Shown: piece by piece, positions 53,136 to 61,806 of the stretch
Numbering within the stretch: position 1 is the stretch's first letter
How the letters are laid out: the number at the start of each line of letters is the position of its first letter
Source: an uncultured Corynebacterium sp.
GTDB lineage: Bacteria > Actinomycetota > Actinomycetes > Mycobacteriales > Mycobacteriaceae
Reading direction: 5' to 3'
NCBI RefSeq assembly: GCF_943914615.1
Contig: NZ_CALUCS010000004.1
Span: 53,859-117,858 of the forward strand
Length of the DNA stretch: 64,000 bases
Translations under genes and position numbers: made by a program
The notes under the pieces: model-generated
Databases searched by the model: none
What the model saw: only the letters and a program-made list of their open reading frames with translations
What the model was told of the DNA's origin: nothing

Positions 53136-54068
53136 CTATTCCGGCGTAGCATCCGACGCGTTCGCAGCAGCCCCGTAGTGCCCCGCCTTGCCGTCCTTCT
53201 GCTGGCCCAGCGCGCGGATTGCAGCGATGCGACCTGCGACGGTGTCCACGTTGTCCACAGTAGAGACGGCTTCCTTCGCAGCCCGGTCCGCACGAACCTG
53301 GCCCACCGCGCCGTCGTCCTCTGCACTGCCTGCCTGGGCGGCCAGAACGGCGCCCTTCATGCGGGAATCCAGGCCAGCGGCGAAGTCGGCGACGAACTTG
53401 GTGCCGTAGTTGCCGCGGTCCTTGTCGTCGGCAGTGTCCCCGCCCACGACCAGGGCCAGGTCGGCAGTCTTCGGAGCCTCTCCTTGGTAGGCGATAAAGT
53501 CCTCGTTGGATAGTGCGCCCAGGGCTACGCCCCGGTCCGATTCACTGGCTTCCTTGTCGCCGGCGCCCAGTGCCGCGCCCAGCAGCTGGCCGGTGTGCAT
53601 ACCCGGGTCCAGCTTGTCTTCCGAAAGCTTCGCACCGGCCGGCAGGGAGTTCGCCGCGATGGACTTCAGAGAGTCTCCGTTGTTGGCGTCCAGCGCCTTC
53701 TCCGTCACCTCGACCACACCGTGGACTTCCCCACCGGCCATTTTGACCAGGCGCTGGAGGCTATCGACGTTGGCCTGGTCGGCGTCCGGAAGCACAAAAA
53801 GGTTTACCGACGAACCGCGCAACAGGTTGCGCACCGCCGGGCCCGCGACCGAGCCCAGAACCTTGTCGCTGGCGGTGGACTGTCCCTCGGCCTTCTCGCG
53901 CGCGGTTTGCTCGCTCTTTAGCTCCTGCTCGGCGGAGGAATCCTTTGCCACAGGCCCGCCCGGCACGTTCGGCGCGAGGGCGAAAAATCCCAGTGCAGTG
54001 CCGACGGCCACGCCGAAGCCCAGGCCGGCGATCACTCTGCCGGCGGAGCCCTTCGAGTTTTTGCTCAT
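53136..54068 (-). CDS. steB: MctB-family membrane protein SteB
   Basis: A 310-aa protein with one N-terminal transmembrane helix (RVIAGLGFGVAVGTALGFFAL). A coiled-coil-like Lys/Glu stretch (AEQELKSEQTAREKAEGQ) and an extracytoplasmic mixed domain rich in Ala/Gly follow. It belongs to the copper transporter MctB family. Its corynebacterial member encoded next to SteA was identified as SteB, part of the RipC-FtsEX cell-separation pathway (established for C. glutamicum). It starts 33 bp after the steA stop; both lie between recN and pyrG as in relatives. Confidence 0.85.
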   Translation of the reverse strand: MSKNSKGSAGRVIAGLGFGVAVGTALGFFALAPNVPGGPVAKDSSAEQELKSEQTAREKAEGQSTASDKVLGSVAGPAVRNLLRGSSVNLFVLPDADQANVDSLQRLVKMAGGEVHGVVEVTEKALDANNGDSLKSIAANSLPAGAKLSEDKLDPGMHTGQLLGAALGAGDKEASESDRGVALGALSNEDFIAYQGEAPKTADLALVVGGDTADDKDRGNYGTKFVADFAAGLDSRMKGAVLAAQAGSAEDDGAVGQVRADRAAKEAVSTVDNVDTVAGRIAAIRALGQQKDGKAGHYGAAANASDATPE

Positions 54069-54101
54069 GCTTATGCCTCTTGTCTCCCTGCTATTCCTGC
54101 G

Positions 54102-55304
54102 TTAATTCTTGAACAGATCCTGCACGCTCAGCGCGAAGTTGTTCCAGGTATCCACAAGGTTGTCCACGAAAGATCCATCGCCAGAGAAGCCGATGATCAC
54201 AACGATGGCGGCCAGGGCGACCAAGATCCCCAGCAGCGCCCAGAACCAGCCGCCGCCGGAGCGGGAAACACGGTAGAGCTCCGCCACTGCGGTGGAGTCG
54301 ACCAGGCGGGGGCCAACGCGCAGGCGGGACATCAAAGCCGACGGGGTTTCCGGCGACTGAGCGCGCTGGAACACGCGGTCCAGATCCTCTACCTCGCCGA
54401 GGCTTACCACCATGGATGCACCGTGGTAGTTGGCCAGCAGCAGCGCCAAGTCGGTTGGGTCCTGGGTGGCGGCGGGGAAAGTCATTGCGCCCACGCCGAG
54501 GTCTTGGATGCGCTCCAGGCCAACCGCGTGGCCGTCCGGGTCTGCGGGCAGCACCACGGTGGCGCCACAGCGCAGTGCCTCGTTGGAGATCTTCTCCGGG
54601 TCGCCGATGATCACGTTCGGGCGGTAGCCCTCCTGCATCAGGCTGTCGGCCGCGTTCTCCACAGCGACAATGATTGGCGAATACTCGCGCATGAAGTAGC
54701 GCAGGTCCTTCAGCTTCTGCTCGATGTTCGCATCAGGGCTGGCCACCAGCACCTTCCGGTCATCCATGTCCACGTCGACATCCGGGATGCCGAGGCCGTC
54801 GACCAGCAGCGGGGCCTCGGAGCGGACGAACTCGGACATATTGCCGGACAGTGCTTCCATGTGGTCGCCGAGCGCCTCGCGGGCGTCCTCGAAGCGGGTG
54901 GCGGCGGTATCCATGTCCAGGATTTCGCCACCGCCGATGGAGCGGTCGCCGTAGTAGACCTTGCCCTCGTCGATACGGCCCTTCTTGCCGTTCTTGACCT
55001 TGGAGAGAAGGTCGTCTCCGGCGTTCTCGATCAGCAGAATGTCTGCGTCGAGCATCATCTGCGGGCCGAAGTTCGGCACCTGGCCGGTGGTGAACTGTTG
55101 TGCGTTCACCACGGCGGCTACGCGTGCGTCGATGAGCTTTTGGCAGTTAGCACGGTTGATATCGGGTTCGTCGACAATGGCAATGTCGCCCTCGGAGATC
55201 TTGGCCTTCGTAAATCCCTTGGGTCCGGTGAGGTCACGGGTGGCGCCGTTGATTCCGGGCTGGTCGCTGCGGGAGAAAATCATGCCCACCATTGTGGTGT
55301 TCAT
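54102..55304 (-). CDS. steA: SteA, membrane-anchored thiamin-pyrophosphokinase-like protein
   Basis: A 400-aa protein. The cytoplasmic part resembles a thiamin pyrophosphokinase fold (VNAQQFTTGQVPNFGPQMMLDADILLIENAGDDLLS; ENAADSLMQEGYRPNVIIGDPEKIS; DPDGHAVGLERIQDLGVG). One C-terminal membrane helix (FWALLGILVALAAIVVIIGF) is followed by a short tail. It pairs with SteB in separation of daughter cells (established for C. glutamicum). No catalytic activity is known. The start at 55304 has only a weak RBS. Confidence 0.88.
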   Translation of the reverse strand: MNTTMVGMIFSRSDQPGINGATRDLTGPKGFTKAKISEGDIAIVDEPDINRANCQKLIDARVAAVVNAQQFTTGQVPNFGPQMMLDADILLIENAGDDLLSKVKNGKKGRIDEGKVYYGDRSIGGGEILDMDTAATRFEDAREALGDHMEALSGNMSEFVRSEAPLLVDGLGIPDVDVDMDDRKVLVASPDANIEQKLKDLRYFMREYSPIIVAVENAADSLMQEGYRPNVIIGDPEKISNEALRCGATVVLPADPDGHAVGLERIQDLGVGAMTFPAATQDPTDLALLLANYHGASMVVSLGEVEDLDRVFQRAQSPETPSALMSRLRVGPRLVDSTAVAELYRVSRSGGGWFWALLGILVALAAIVVIIGFSGDGSFVDNLVDTWNNFALSVQDLFKN

Positions 55305-55349
55305 GTGGCCTGTGTTGCGTTAGGCGCGCCGGTGAAAGGCTGTTTTGCT

Positions 55350-57203
55350 CTAACGAATCACCTTCTTTACCGTCTGTTGCGCCGCGGCTCGCTCCGCGTC
55401 CCGTTCCTTCCGGCCACGCGCCTTCTTCCCGGAGATCAGCGGATCCTCGCCACTGAGGAAAATGCGCCGGAAATACGAGCGATCCTGCTTGCCGTATTTC
55501 ACTGCCGCCCCGCGCAGGCCATTCTTCACTGCCTTGCCTGTTTGGCCGATGCTTGTTCCTCTACCCATTACTGTGGACGCCACGTTCCCGCCGCTCTTCA
55601 CCCCAGCACCACTCTTTGCGCCTGTGGCGCCGTGGACTGCGGAGGTTGCACCCTTGCCGGAGTTGGGAGTGTTCGCGTGAGCGTTCTCGCCGTGAAGGCT
55701 GTTGAGAGGGGTGGAGATTGCTTTCAGGCTGCCTGGGAGGTTCGGTCGGGGTGCCGTGGTGGAGACGTTTCGCAAGTCCGCCTTTGGGGTGCCGGTGACG
55801 GAGTTTGCGCCGGTTCCGGCGCCGGCGCCTCCGCTGATGCTGCGAAGCTGTGGGTCATTCCCCCTGGTGCCCAGTTCGCTCACCGCGCCGGAGCGCCTGG
55901 CTGCGCCACCACCAGTACCGAAGCGATTCTGTGCGTTGATGAGGTTCTCCGTACCGGGCATGGAAGTACCGCCCTGGCCGGGAACGGTTGGAGTGGCGGT
56001 GGCCGTGGCTGTTTGGTGCGGGGCTATCGTTGGCGCCTGTGCCGGTGAAGTGATGCCTCCGGGCGCGAATCCGAGCGCCTGAGGTGCTGCTGTGGCCGCT
56101 GTGGGTTGGACGGGTGCGGGTGTGTTGGCCGGGGTGTGCAAACCACCTGGCGTGGGAGCTGCGTGAGTGGCTGCGGGCGCTGCAGTGGGTTTAGGTGCAT
56201 TCGTTGCTGCGTTGGCAGCTTGCTCGCCGTGCGCCGTGGCGCTTGCCGGAGAAACGGCATTCGTGTGGCCGTTGATGTGCGTGACCGTCGGTTGCGCGGA
56301 GGCGGCGGAGACGGTGGTGGCGTCCAGAGTTCCTCCGCCAGAGTGCCCAACGATCGGAACCCCGAGGTTGGAGACGGGCGGGCGAACCATCTCGAGGGAT
56401 GGCTGCAGTTGCGAGGATACGAAGTTGGCGACGGCGGCTTGTTCGGCGAGTAGGCGCTCCGCAGGGTCGGCGATCAGCGAGGTTGTGGCTTGGATGGTTT
56501 CGAGTGCTTGCAGGTTCGTGCTGCGGACCAGTGGGAACTGGCGGACGGAGCCGGCCATCGCGGTGGTGTTGGAGGCGACGACAAGGCCGGTTTTGTGGAC
56601 GTCATCGATGGCCTCACGGGCTGTGTCGAAGGAGTAACCCTCGGAGGAGCTGGCCAGGCCAGTGGATGCGCTCTTGAGGTTATCCATGGAGTCTTTGAGC
56701 GCCTTGGCCGCATTTTCCCAAGAATCCGCGACCGCGAGAGGCGCGGAATCGTCCCCCTGGAAAGCTGAAATGAGGGACGCAAGCGGCATCGTGGCTTCCG
56801 CAACAGTCACGGGCGTGTTGTACATCAAGTTGTCGATCGTCCGGGAATCGCGGGTTGGGATAAAAAATTTCCGCATTCTGTTGTCCGCGACCGAAACCTG
56901 GGAGTTCACCTGATCGAAGGACTGCTTGCTGAAATACTCTTGCAGGTCGAAGCCTTCTATTTGATTGGTGAACACTTCCAAGAGCCAGTTCACGTTAGAA
57001 GTGAGAATATCTACCACATTTTTGGCTGAACCTGACTGACCACTCCAAAAAGTCCCATGCTGAGTAAACGCTCCATTCAAGGATGGAACAGTAGTGTACT
57101 GGGAAACTATATTCTGTCTAATCTTAAATTTAAGAAGAGCGTCCCCAGCCTGAGCGAGAGACTCGCGAACATTGTGCAAACTCGAAAGGTCAAACTTAAT
57201 CAT
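55350..57203 (-). CDS. large WXG-like N-terminus protein with Ala/Pro/Thr-rich middle
   Basis: A 617-aa protein without a signal peptide, with a strong RBS (GGGGTGGGGA). Residues 1-290 are predicted helical with a WXG-type turn near residue 55 (TFWSGQSGSAKNVVDIL), as in ESX substrates. Residues about 290-440 are low-complexity Ala/Pro/Thr/Gly/His. A Gly-rich part follows, then a basic C-terminus (SGKKARGRKERDAERAAAQQ). The 5' end is AT-rich and the middle GC-rich, so composition is mosaic. The lipoprotein gene upstream is 19 bp away. No family is recognised and no ESX secretion genes are in the window. A secreted or surface-associated role is inference. Confidence 0.65.
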   Translation of the reverse strand: MIKFDLSSLHNVRESLAQAGDALLKFKIRQNIVSQYTTVPSLNGAFTQHGTFWSGQSGSAKNVVDILTSNVNWLLEVFTNQIEGFDLQEYFSKQSFDQVNSQVSVADNRMRKFFIPTRDSRTIDNLMYNTPVTVAEATMPLASLISAFQGDDSAPLAVADSWENAAKALKDSMDNLKSASTGLASSSEGYSFDTAREAIDDVHKTGLVVASNTTAMAGSVRQFPLVRSTNLQALETIQATTSLIADPAERLLAEQAAVANFVSSQLQPSLEMVRPPVSNLGVPIVGHSGGGTLDATTVSAASAQPTVTHINGHTNAVSPASATAHGEQAANAATNAPKPTAAPAATHAAPTPGGLHTPANTPAPVQPTAATAAPQALGFAPGGITSPAQAPTIAPHQTATATATPTVPGQGGTSMPGTENLINAQNRFGTGGGAARRSGAVSELGTRGNDPQLRSISGGAGAGTGANSVTGTPKADLRNVSTTAPRPNLPGSLKAISTPLNSLHGENAHANTPNSGKGATSAVHGATGAKSGAGVKSGGNVASTVMGRGTSIGQTGKAVKNGLRGAAVKYGKQDRSYFRRIFLSGEDPLISGKKARGRKERDAERAAAQQTVKKVIR

Positions 57204-57222
57204 TCCCCACCCCATTTAGTAC

Positions 57223-57948
57223 TTATGACACGTTATCGAAAACCTGAAAGAACAAGTCCGAAAGCATACAAACCTCTTCGTCAGATTTATTAATATCTAG
57301 AACACCATTAACCGAATAGAACGTAGCGTTCTCTTTGTCCTGGGCTACAGCACATTCATTATCTTTTGAGTCTTTACTCAATCCGATCAGACTGACGTCA
57401 TCTCTCAAAGGCTCGTAACTTACCTCTTTTTTGAATTCGTTGATCGGCCGCCCTGTATCCAAGATTAAGGCAAAAAGTTCACCAACGAATGCCCCGCCTA
57501 CAGGCCTGATTTCTACAAAGTGACACCCGTAGTACAAGCCGTCATCATCTTTACTTTGTAGTTGAAACCCCACCTCCTCCATTCGCTCGATCACTTTCTC
57601 GTTGCACACATCAGGCAGACCAGCCAACGGATCGTCCGGGCCCTTCCCCTCTAGCTTCGGAAGCTCGATGGGATCCCCCACGAACTTCTGCGATGCCCAC
57701 ACGTAGTGTTCCCACGGATCCGTCGGCTCGGTCTCGAACCACATCCCCTTGTGCCCCTCAGGTTTTAGCATACGGCCGTCGCCTTCGGCCTCACCTGAAC
57801 CCGAGTTATCCACAGGCCTGTCGCCTGCCGATAACTCCTCAGTTTCAGAAAAAGCACCGGTCAGGGTAGGTTCGTCACCTTCGCTGCCGCACGCAGTCAA
57901 AGCGAATCCAAAAAAAATTAAAAACACACTTGCCGCTACACGCTTCAC
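57223..57948 (-). CDS. lipoprotein, DUF3558-like
   Basis: A 241-aa lipoprotein. A GTG start (57948) after GAGGGG gives a basic N-terminus and a lipobox FALTAC, so Cys about 20 is lipidated. An acidic disordered stretch follows. A globular domain has a Cys pair in the order LAGLPDVCNEKVIERMEEVGFQL and YYGCHFVEIR, which resembles DUF3558 lipoproteins of mycolata. It is AT-rich relative to recN and steA. It stands 19 bp upstream of the WXG-like gene, so the two form an operon inserted between recN and steA. Function unknown. Confidence 0.7.
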   Translation of the reverse strand: MKRVAASVFLIFFGFALTACGSEGDEPTLTGAFSETEELSAGDRPVDNSGSGEAEGDGRMLKPEGHKGMWFETEPTDPWEHYVWASQKFVGDPIELPKLEGKGPDDPLAGLPDVCNEKVIERMEEVGFQLQSKDDDGLYYGCHFVEIRPVGGAFVGELFALILDTGRPINEFKKEVSYEPLRDDVSLIGLSKDSKDNECAVAQDKENATFYSVNGVLDINKSDEEVCMLSDLFFQVFDNVS

Positions 57949-58062
57949 CGCTTTAGCCCCCTCACACTGCACGCAGATCGCTGCGGGTGCGCGCTCCCCC
58001 TCTTAACACAGCACCACTGTAGCGCCGATCACACACCGCCGCCCGCCGGCAGAAAAACTTTT

Positions 58063-59790
58063 CTACAGCTCCGCCTTCGCTTCGGTAGCCATCGCCATCA
58101 GCTCTTCGGCGTGAGCCCGACCCGTCTCGGACTCCAAGCCTGCCAGCATGCGCGACAGCTCCTCCACCCGCTCGTCCTCGCTGAGCGTGCGCACCGAGGA
58201 AGTCACCGAGTCCGCGGAGGTCGCCTTAGCCACGTAGACGTGGGCGTCACCAAACGCGGCAACCTGGGGCAGGTGAGTAACGACGATGACCTGATTATCG
58301 ACCGCCAACTTCGCCAGACGGCGCCCGATCTCCACGGCTGCTTTACCACCTACACCCGCGTCGACCTCGTCGAAGACCATTGTCCGGCCGCCCTCAGTCC
58401 CCGCGGCTAGCACAACCTCCAGCGCCAGCATCACACGCGACAGCTCACCGCCAGAAGCCGAACCCGCCAGCGGATTCACATTGCCGCCCTGCACCAGCTG
58501 GAACTCCACCTCATCGATGCCGTGCGGCCCCAGCTCACCGGCCTTCTCGCCCGCCTTTTCACCTGGCTGCCGCACGTCGACGCGGATCTCGGCCGACATG
58601 TGCAGACCCCGAATCTCTTCGGTGACGGCCTTCGAAAATTTCTTGGACGCCCTCACGCGCGCCGAAGATAACTCCTCAGCCACCGCGCGCGCCGCATCCC
58701 GCGCGGCCGCGACATCGTCCTGCAGCTTCTGCAACGCCTCATCAGAAACGTCCATGGATTCCAGACGCTCGCGCGCCTGATCGCGCCACGCCAGCGCCCC
58801 ATCCACGTCCACGGCATACTTCCGCAGCTCCCGCAGCTGGGTCTGGCGCTGCAGCAGCCCATCCAGCTCATCGGGGTCGGGAACGTCCAACAGTGCCTGC
58901 CCGATCTCGGAGGAAATGTCGGCCAGCAACACGCTCACCTCGCCCAGCCTGTCCGCTAGATCAGAAAGGTTGCCGCCCTCCGCCTCAGTATCGGTAAGGC
59001 TGGTCAGCTCGTTTGTCGCCTGGCCGACCAGAGCACTGGCGCCTTCAGAATCCCCGAAGTCGTCCCCGGACAGGCCATCCATACCGTCCAGGGCCGCCTG
59101 GGCACGTTGCAGACCCGCGCGAATATCATCCGCGGCCTGCAGGCGCTTAATCTGCGCCTTAACCTCCACGTCCTCGCCCGGCTGCGGGTCGATCTCGTCT
59201 ATCGCCTCCACCGCGCGCTGCAGAGTTTCGCTCTCCAGAGCCAGATCGCGGCGCGCCTCCATGCGACGGCGCAAATCCTTATCCAAGCGCAGCCACTCAG
59301 CGCGGCGAGCCTGGTAGGTGGCGACCTTCTCCCCCAGCCCCGCGTAATCGTCCAAAGCACCGAGCTGGCGCACAGGATCCAAAAGCCGCAGCTGGTCGTT
59401 TTGTCCGTGGATCGTAATGACGTGCCCGGCGAACTCCGCCAGCACGCCTGCGGCCACCGTCTTGCCCGCCAGATGCGCACGCGAACGCCCCGTGGCATTC
59501 ACCGTGCGGGAAGCAATGACCTCCCCGTCGTCGACATATCCGCCAACCTGTTCAACCAGCTCATCCACGGCGGCGGAATCCGCGGAGAAAATCCCCTCCA
59601 CGCTGGCCCTGTCCGCGCCATTGCGCACGCGGGAGGCGTCCGCGCGGTGCCCGGAAAGCAGACGCAGCGAACTAACCACCATCGTCTTACCCGCACCGGT
59701 CTCGCCGGTGACAACGCTCAAGCCCGTGGAAAACTCCGCCGTCGCTTCCTCGATCACACCGAGGTTGCGAATGTGTAGTTCGTGCAGCAT
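58063..59790 (-). CDS. recN: DNA repair protein RecN
   Basis: A 575-aa SMC-like ATPase for double-strand-break repair. The N-terminus LHELHIRNLGVIEEATAEFSTGLSVVTGETGAGKTMVV carries Walker A. Long coiled-coil arms (about 170-370) follow. The C-terminal half has the ABC signature LAGSASGGELSRVMLALEVVL, Walker B TMVFDEVDAGVGG and VVTHLPQVAAFGD. Length is normal. It starts 3 bp after the nadK stop, so nadK-recN are coupled. Confidence 0.95.
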   Translation of the reverse strand: MLHELHIRNLGVIEEATAEFSTGLSVVTGETGAGKTMVVSSLRLLSGHRADASRVRNGADRASVEGIFSADSAAVDELVEQVGGYVDDGEVIASRTVNATGRSRAHLAGKTVAAGVLAEFAGHVITIHGQNDQLRLLDPVRQLGALDDYAGLGEKVATYQARRAEWLRLDKDLRRRMEARRDLALESETLQRAVEAIDEIDPQPGEDVEVKAQIKRLQAADDIRAGLQRAQAALDGMDGLSGDDFGDSEGASALVGQATNELTSLTDTEAEGGNLSDLADRLGEVSVLLADISSEIGQALLDVPDPDELDGLLQRQTQLRELRKYAVDVDGALAWRDQARERLESMDVSDEALQKLQDDVAAARDAARAVAEELSSARVRASKKFSKAVTEEIRGLHMSAEIRVDVRQPGEKAGEKAGELGPHGIDEVEFQLVQGGNVNPLAGSASGGELSRVMLALEVVLAAGTEGGRTMVFDEVDAGVGGKAAVEIGRRLAKLAVDNQVIVVTHLPQVAAFGDAHVYVAKATSADSVTSSVRTLSEDERVEELSRMLAGLESETGRAHAEELMAMATEAKAEL

Positions 59791-59792
59791 TA

Positions 59793-60782
59793 CTAGTGGC
59801 GCGGACCCCTCCAGCCCGTCACAGGCAGGCGGAACTTGTGTACCAGACGGTCGGTAAACGGCGCGGAATCCAGGCGCACCCAGCGCACCGGCTGCGGGCC
59901 GCGGCGGATCTCCACGCGCGCACCCGGGGGCATGTGAATCTGGCGGAAACCATCCATCACTACCGTCGCGGGCGAGGTCGACGGGTTCGTCTCCACTGCC
60001 ACCATCGAGTTCGGGGAGACCACCAGGGGGCGGCTAAACAGCGTGTGCGCGTTGCTGGTTACCACCAGAATCGCATCCAACTCCGGCCACAGAACCGGGC
60101 CACCTGCGCTGAAGGCGTAGGCGGTGGAGCCTGTGGGCGTCGATACCAAAACACCGTCACACCCGAACGAAGAAACAGGGCGCTCGTCGACCTCCAGGAT
60201 CGTATCCAGCACGCCCTGGCGGTTCAGGTTCTCCACAGAGCATTCATTCAGCGCCCAGCCGGTGCCCAGCACGCGACCGTCCATGTCGCGGGCGGTAATC
60301 GACAGGGTCATGCGGTCTTCGATGCGGTAATCGCGGTTGATCACGCGATCCACCGCTTCCTGCAGGGATTCCTGCTCCCACTCCGCGAGGAAACCAATGT
60401 GGCCCATGTTGATGCCCAACACCGGGACGTCCGCAGAGTGCGCAATGTCAGCTGCGCGCAGGAAGGTGCCATCGCCGCCCAGGACGATCACCATCTCCAC
60501 GCCCGTGGCGGCTTCCTTGGTGTGGCCGAAACGCTTAAAGCGCCCCAGAATCTCGTGGCGAGCCACCGGAGCAGGATCGGCGGTGGCCATCACGCGAACG
60601 TTGATGCCACCCTTTTGCAGCCGCGACGCTGCCTCCGCCGCCAGGCCTAGGTTCTCGTGCACACCGGTGTGCGCAACCAGCAGAACCTCGCGTTCGTTGT
60701 TCGCGCCCGAAGTAGCCTTGGTGCCCTTGTCACCAGATTCCGCGCCCTGATCCGCGGTGTGGTCAGTCCCCGGTGTGGTCAC
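59793..60782 (-). CDS. nadK: NAD kinase
   Basis: A 329-aa enzyme phosphorylating NAD to NADP. An N-terminal polar tail of about 30 residues precedes the kinase. Motifs are GGDGTFLRAADIAH (GGDGT), NMGHIGFLAEWE, ALNECSVE (NE/D motif) and STPTGSTAYAFSAGGPV. The gene overlaps tlyA by 4 bp (ATGA) upstream and is followed by recN, the conserved order tlyA-nadK-recN of actinobacteria. Confidence 0.95.
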   Translation of the reverse strand: MTTPGTDHTADQGAESGDKGTKATSGANNEREVLLVAHTGVHENLGLAAEAASRLQKGGINVRVMATADPAPVARHEILGRFKRFGHTKEAATGVEMVIVLGGDGTFLRAADIAHSADVPVLGINMGHIGFLAEWEQESLQEAVDRVINRDYRIEDRMTLSITARDMDGRVLGTGWALNECSVENLNRQGVLDTILEVDERPVSSFGCDGVLVSTPTGSTAYAFSAGGPVLWPELDAILVVTSNAHTLFSRPLVVSPNSMVAVETNPSTSPATVVMDGFRQIHMPPGARVEIRRGPQPVRWVRLDSAPFTDRLVHKFRLPVTGWRGPRH

Positions 60783-61630
60783 TGCGGGCCCTCCTTAATG
60801 GCGGTTGCAATCATCTCGTCCAGGCCGGTGTAGTCAGCCTCTTCAACCATGCTAGGTGAAATCGCAGCACTGTCCTTGACCAACCAAAGAAAATACTCAA
60901 CATTGCCGCTCGGCCCCGGCAGCGGAGAGGCGACAACGGCCTTCGTACTCAAACCATACTTCATCGCCTCGACGGCCACCTCGCGGGTCACTTCCGCACG
61001 CAATTCAGGGCTGCGGACCACCCCGCCGTGCCCCAGACGATCCTTGCCGACCTCGAACTGCGGCTTCACCATCGGCAGCAGGTCCCCGCCTTCCTTCACG
61101 CACGCGGCCAGCGCGGGCAGTACCAGGCGAATAGAAATGAAGCTCAAGTCCCCCACCATCAGATCCACCTGTCCGCCAAGGTCTTCGGGGGTGAGGGTGC
61201 GCACGTTCGTACGGTCCATCACGTCCACCCGGTCGTCGTTCTGCAGCCGCCAGATCAGCTGGCCGTAGCCCACGTCCACGGCCTTCACCTTCGCCGCACC
61301 GCGATCCAGGCACACATCTGTAAAGCCGCCGGTGGAGGCTCCGGCATCCAGGACGGTCTTTCCCTCTACGCTGAGGCCCTGCGGCTCGAAGGCCTCCAGT
61401 GCTCCCAGCAGCTTGTGCGCACCACGGCTGGCCCAGCGGTCGTCTTCGGACTCTGCAACCTTGATGGATACGTTCCCATCCACCCCGCTGGCTGGCTTTT
61501 TCGCCAGCATGCCGTTGACGGTCACGCGCCCGGACTTGATCATTTCCTGGGCATGCTCGCGGCTGCGGGCGATCTTCCGCGCCACCAGCTCCGCATCCAG
61601 CCGCTGCAGCTTCGGCCTTCTCTTGGCCAT
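60779..61630 (-). CDS. tlyA: TlyA rRNA 2'-O-methyltransferase
   Basis: A 283-aa protein with an N-terminal S4 domain (KLQRLDAELVARKIARSREHAQEMIKSGRVTVNG). An FtsJ-like methyltransferase follows (GKTVLDAGASTGGFTDVCLDRGAAKVKAVDVGYGQ; VGDLSFISIRLVLPAL; MVKPQFEVGKDRLGHGGVVR). TlyA methylates 16S and 23S rRNA and its loss gives capreomycin resistance in mycobacteria (established). The ATG overlaps the stop of the 58-aa gene upstream (TAATG). Confidence 0.93.
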   Translation of the reverse strand: MAKRRPKLQRLDAELVARKIARSREHAQEMIKSGRVTVNGMLAKKPASGVDGNVSIKVAESEDDRWASRGAHKLLGALEAFEPQGLSVEGKTVLDAGASTGGFTDVCLDRGAAKVKAVDVGYGQLIWRLQNDDRVDVMDRTNVRTLTPEDLGGQVDLMVGDLSFISIRLVLPALAACVKEGGDLLPMVKPQFEVGKDRLGHGGVVRSPELRAEVTREVAVEAMKYGLSTKAVVASPLPGPSGNVEYFLWLVKDSAAISPSMVEEADYTGLDEMIATAIKEGPQ

Positions 61631-61806
61631 TAGCGTTCGCCCCCGAGTGCCTCGTTTACCACCCGGTGAGCTTCTTCCAGCACTGCGGCTTCTTCGGCGC
61701 CGTGGACGTCGCGCGCGAGTAGCTCATCGACGGCCTGTGCCAGCTCTTCTTGTTGACGCCTACTGTCCCCCGACAGCATCGAAGGTTTCGGTTGTCCCTC
61801 GCCCAC
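61630..61806 (-). CDS. small conserved protein, 58 aa (Rv1693-like position)
   Basis: A GTG directly abutting the stop of the HAD gene opens a 58-codon frame. GGGAGG stands 10 bp upstream and the TAA overlaps the tlyA ATG. The product is mostly one long acidic amphipathic helix (RQQEELAQAVDELLARDV, EEAAVLEEAHRVVNEAL). M. tuberculosis has a small gene of similar size (Rv1693) in the same place between the HAD phosphatase and tlyA. Tight coupling on both sides suggests real translation. Function unknown. Confidence 0.75.
   Translation of the reverse strand: MGEGQPKPSMLSGDSRRQQEELAQAVDELLARDVHGAEEAAVLEEAHRVVNEALGGER

Noticed and set aside
54423..56048. Plus-strand frame of 541 codons opposite steA and the WXG-like gene
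   Set aside because: It crosses the boundary of two real minus-strand genes and has no RBS. It exists because of their codon bias.
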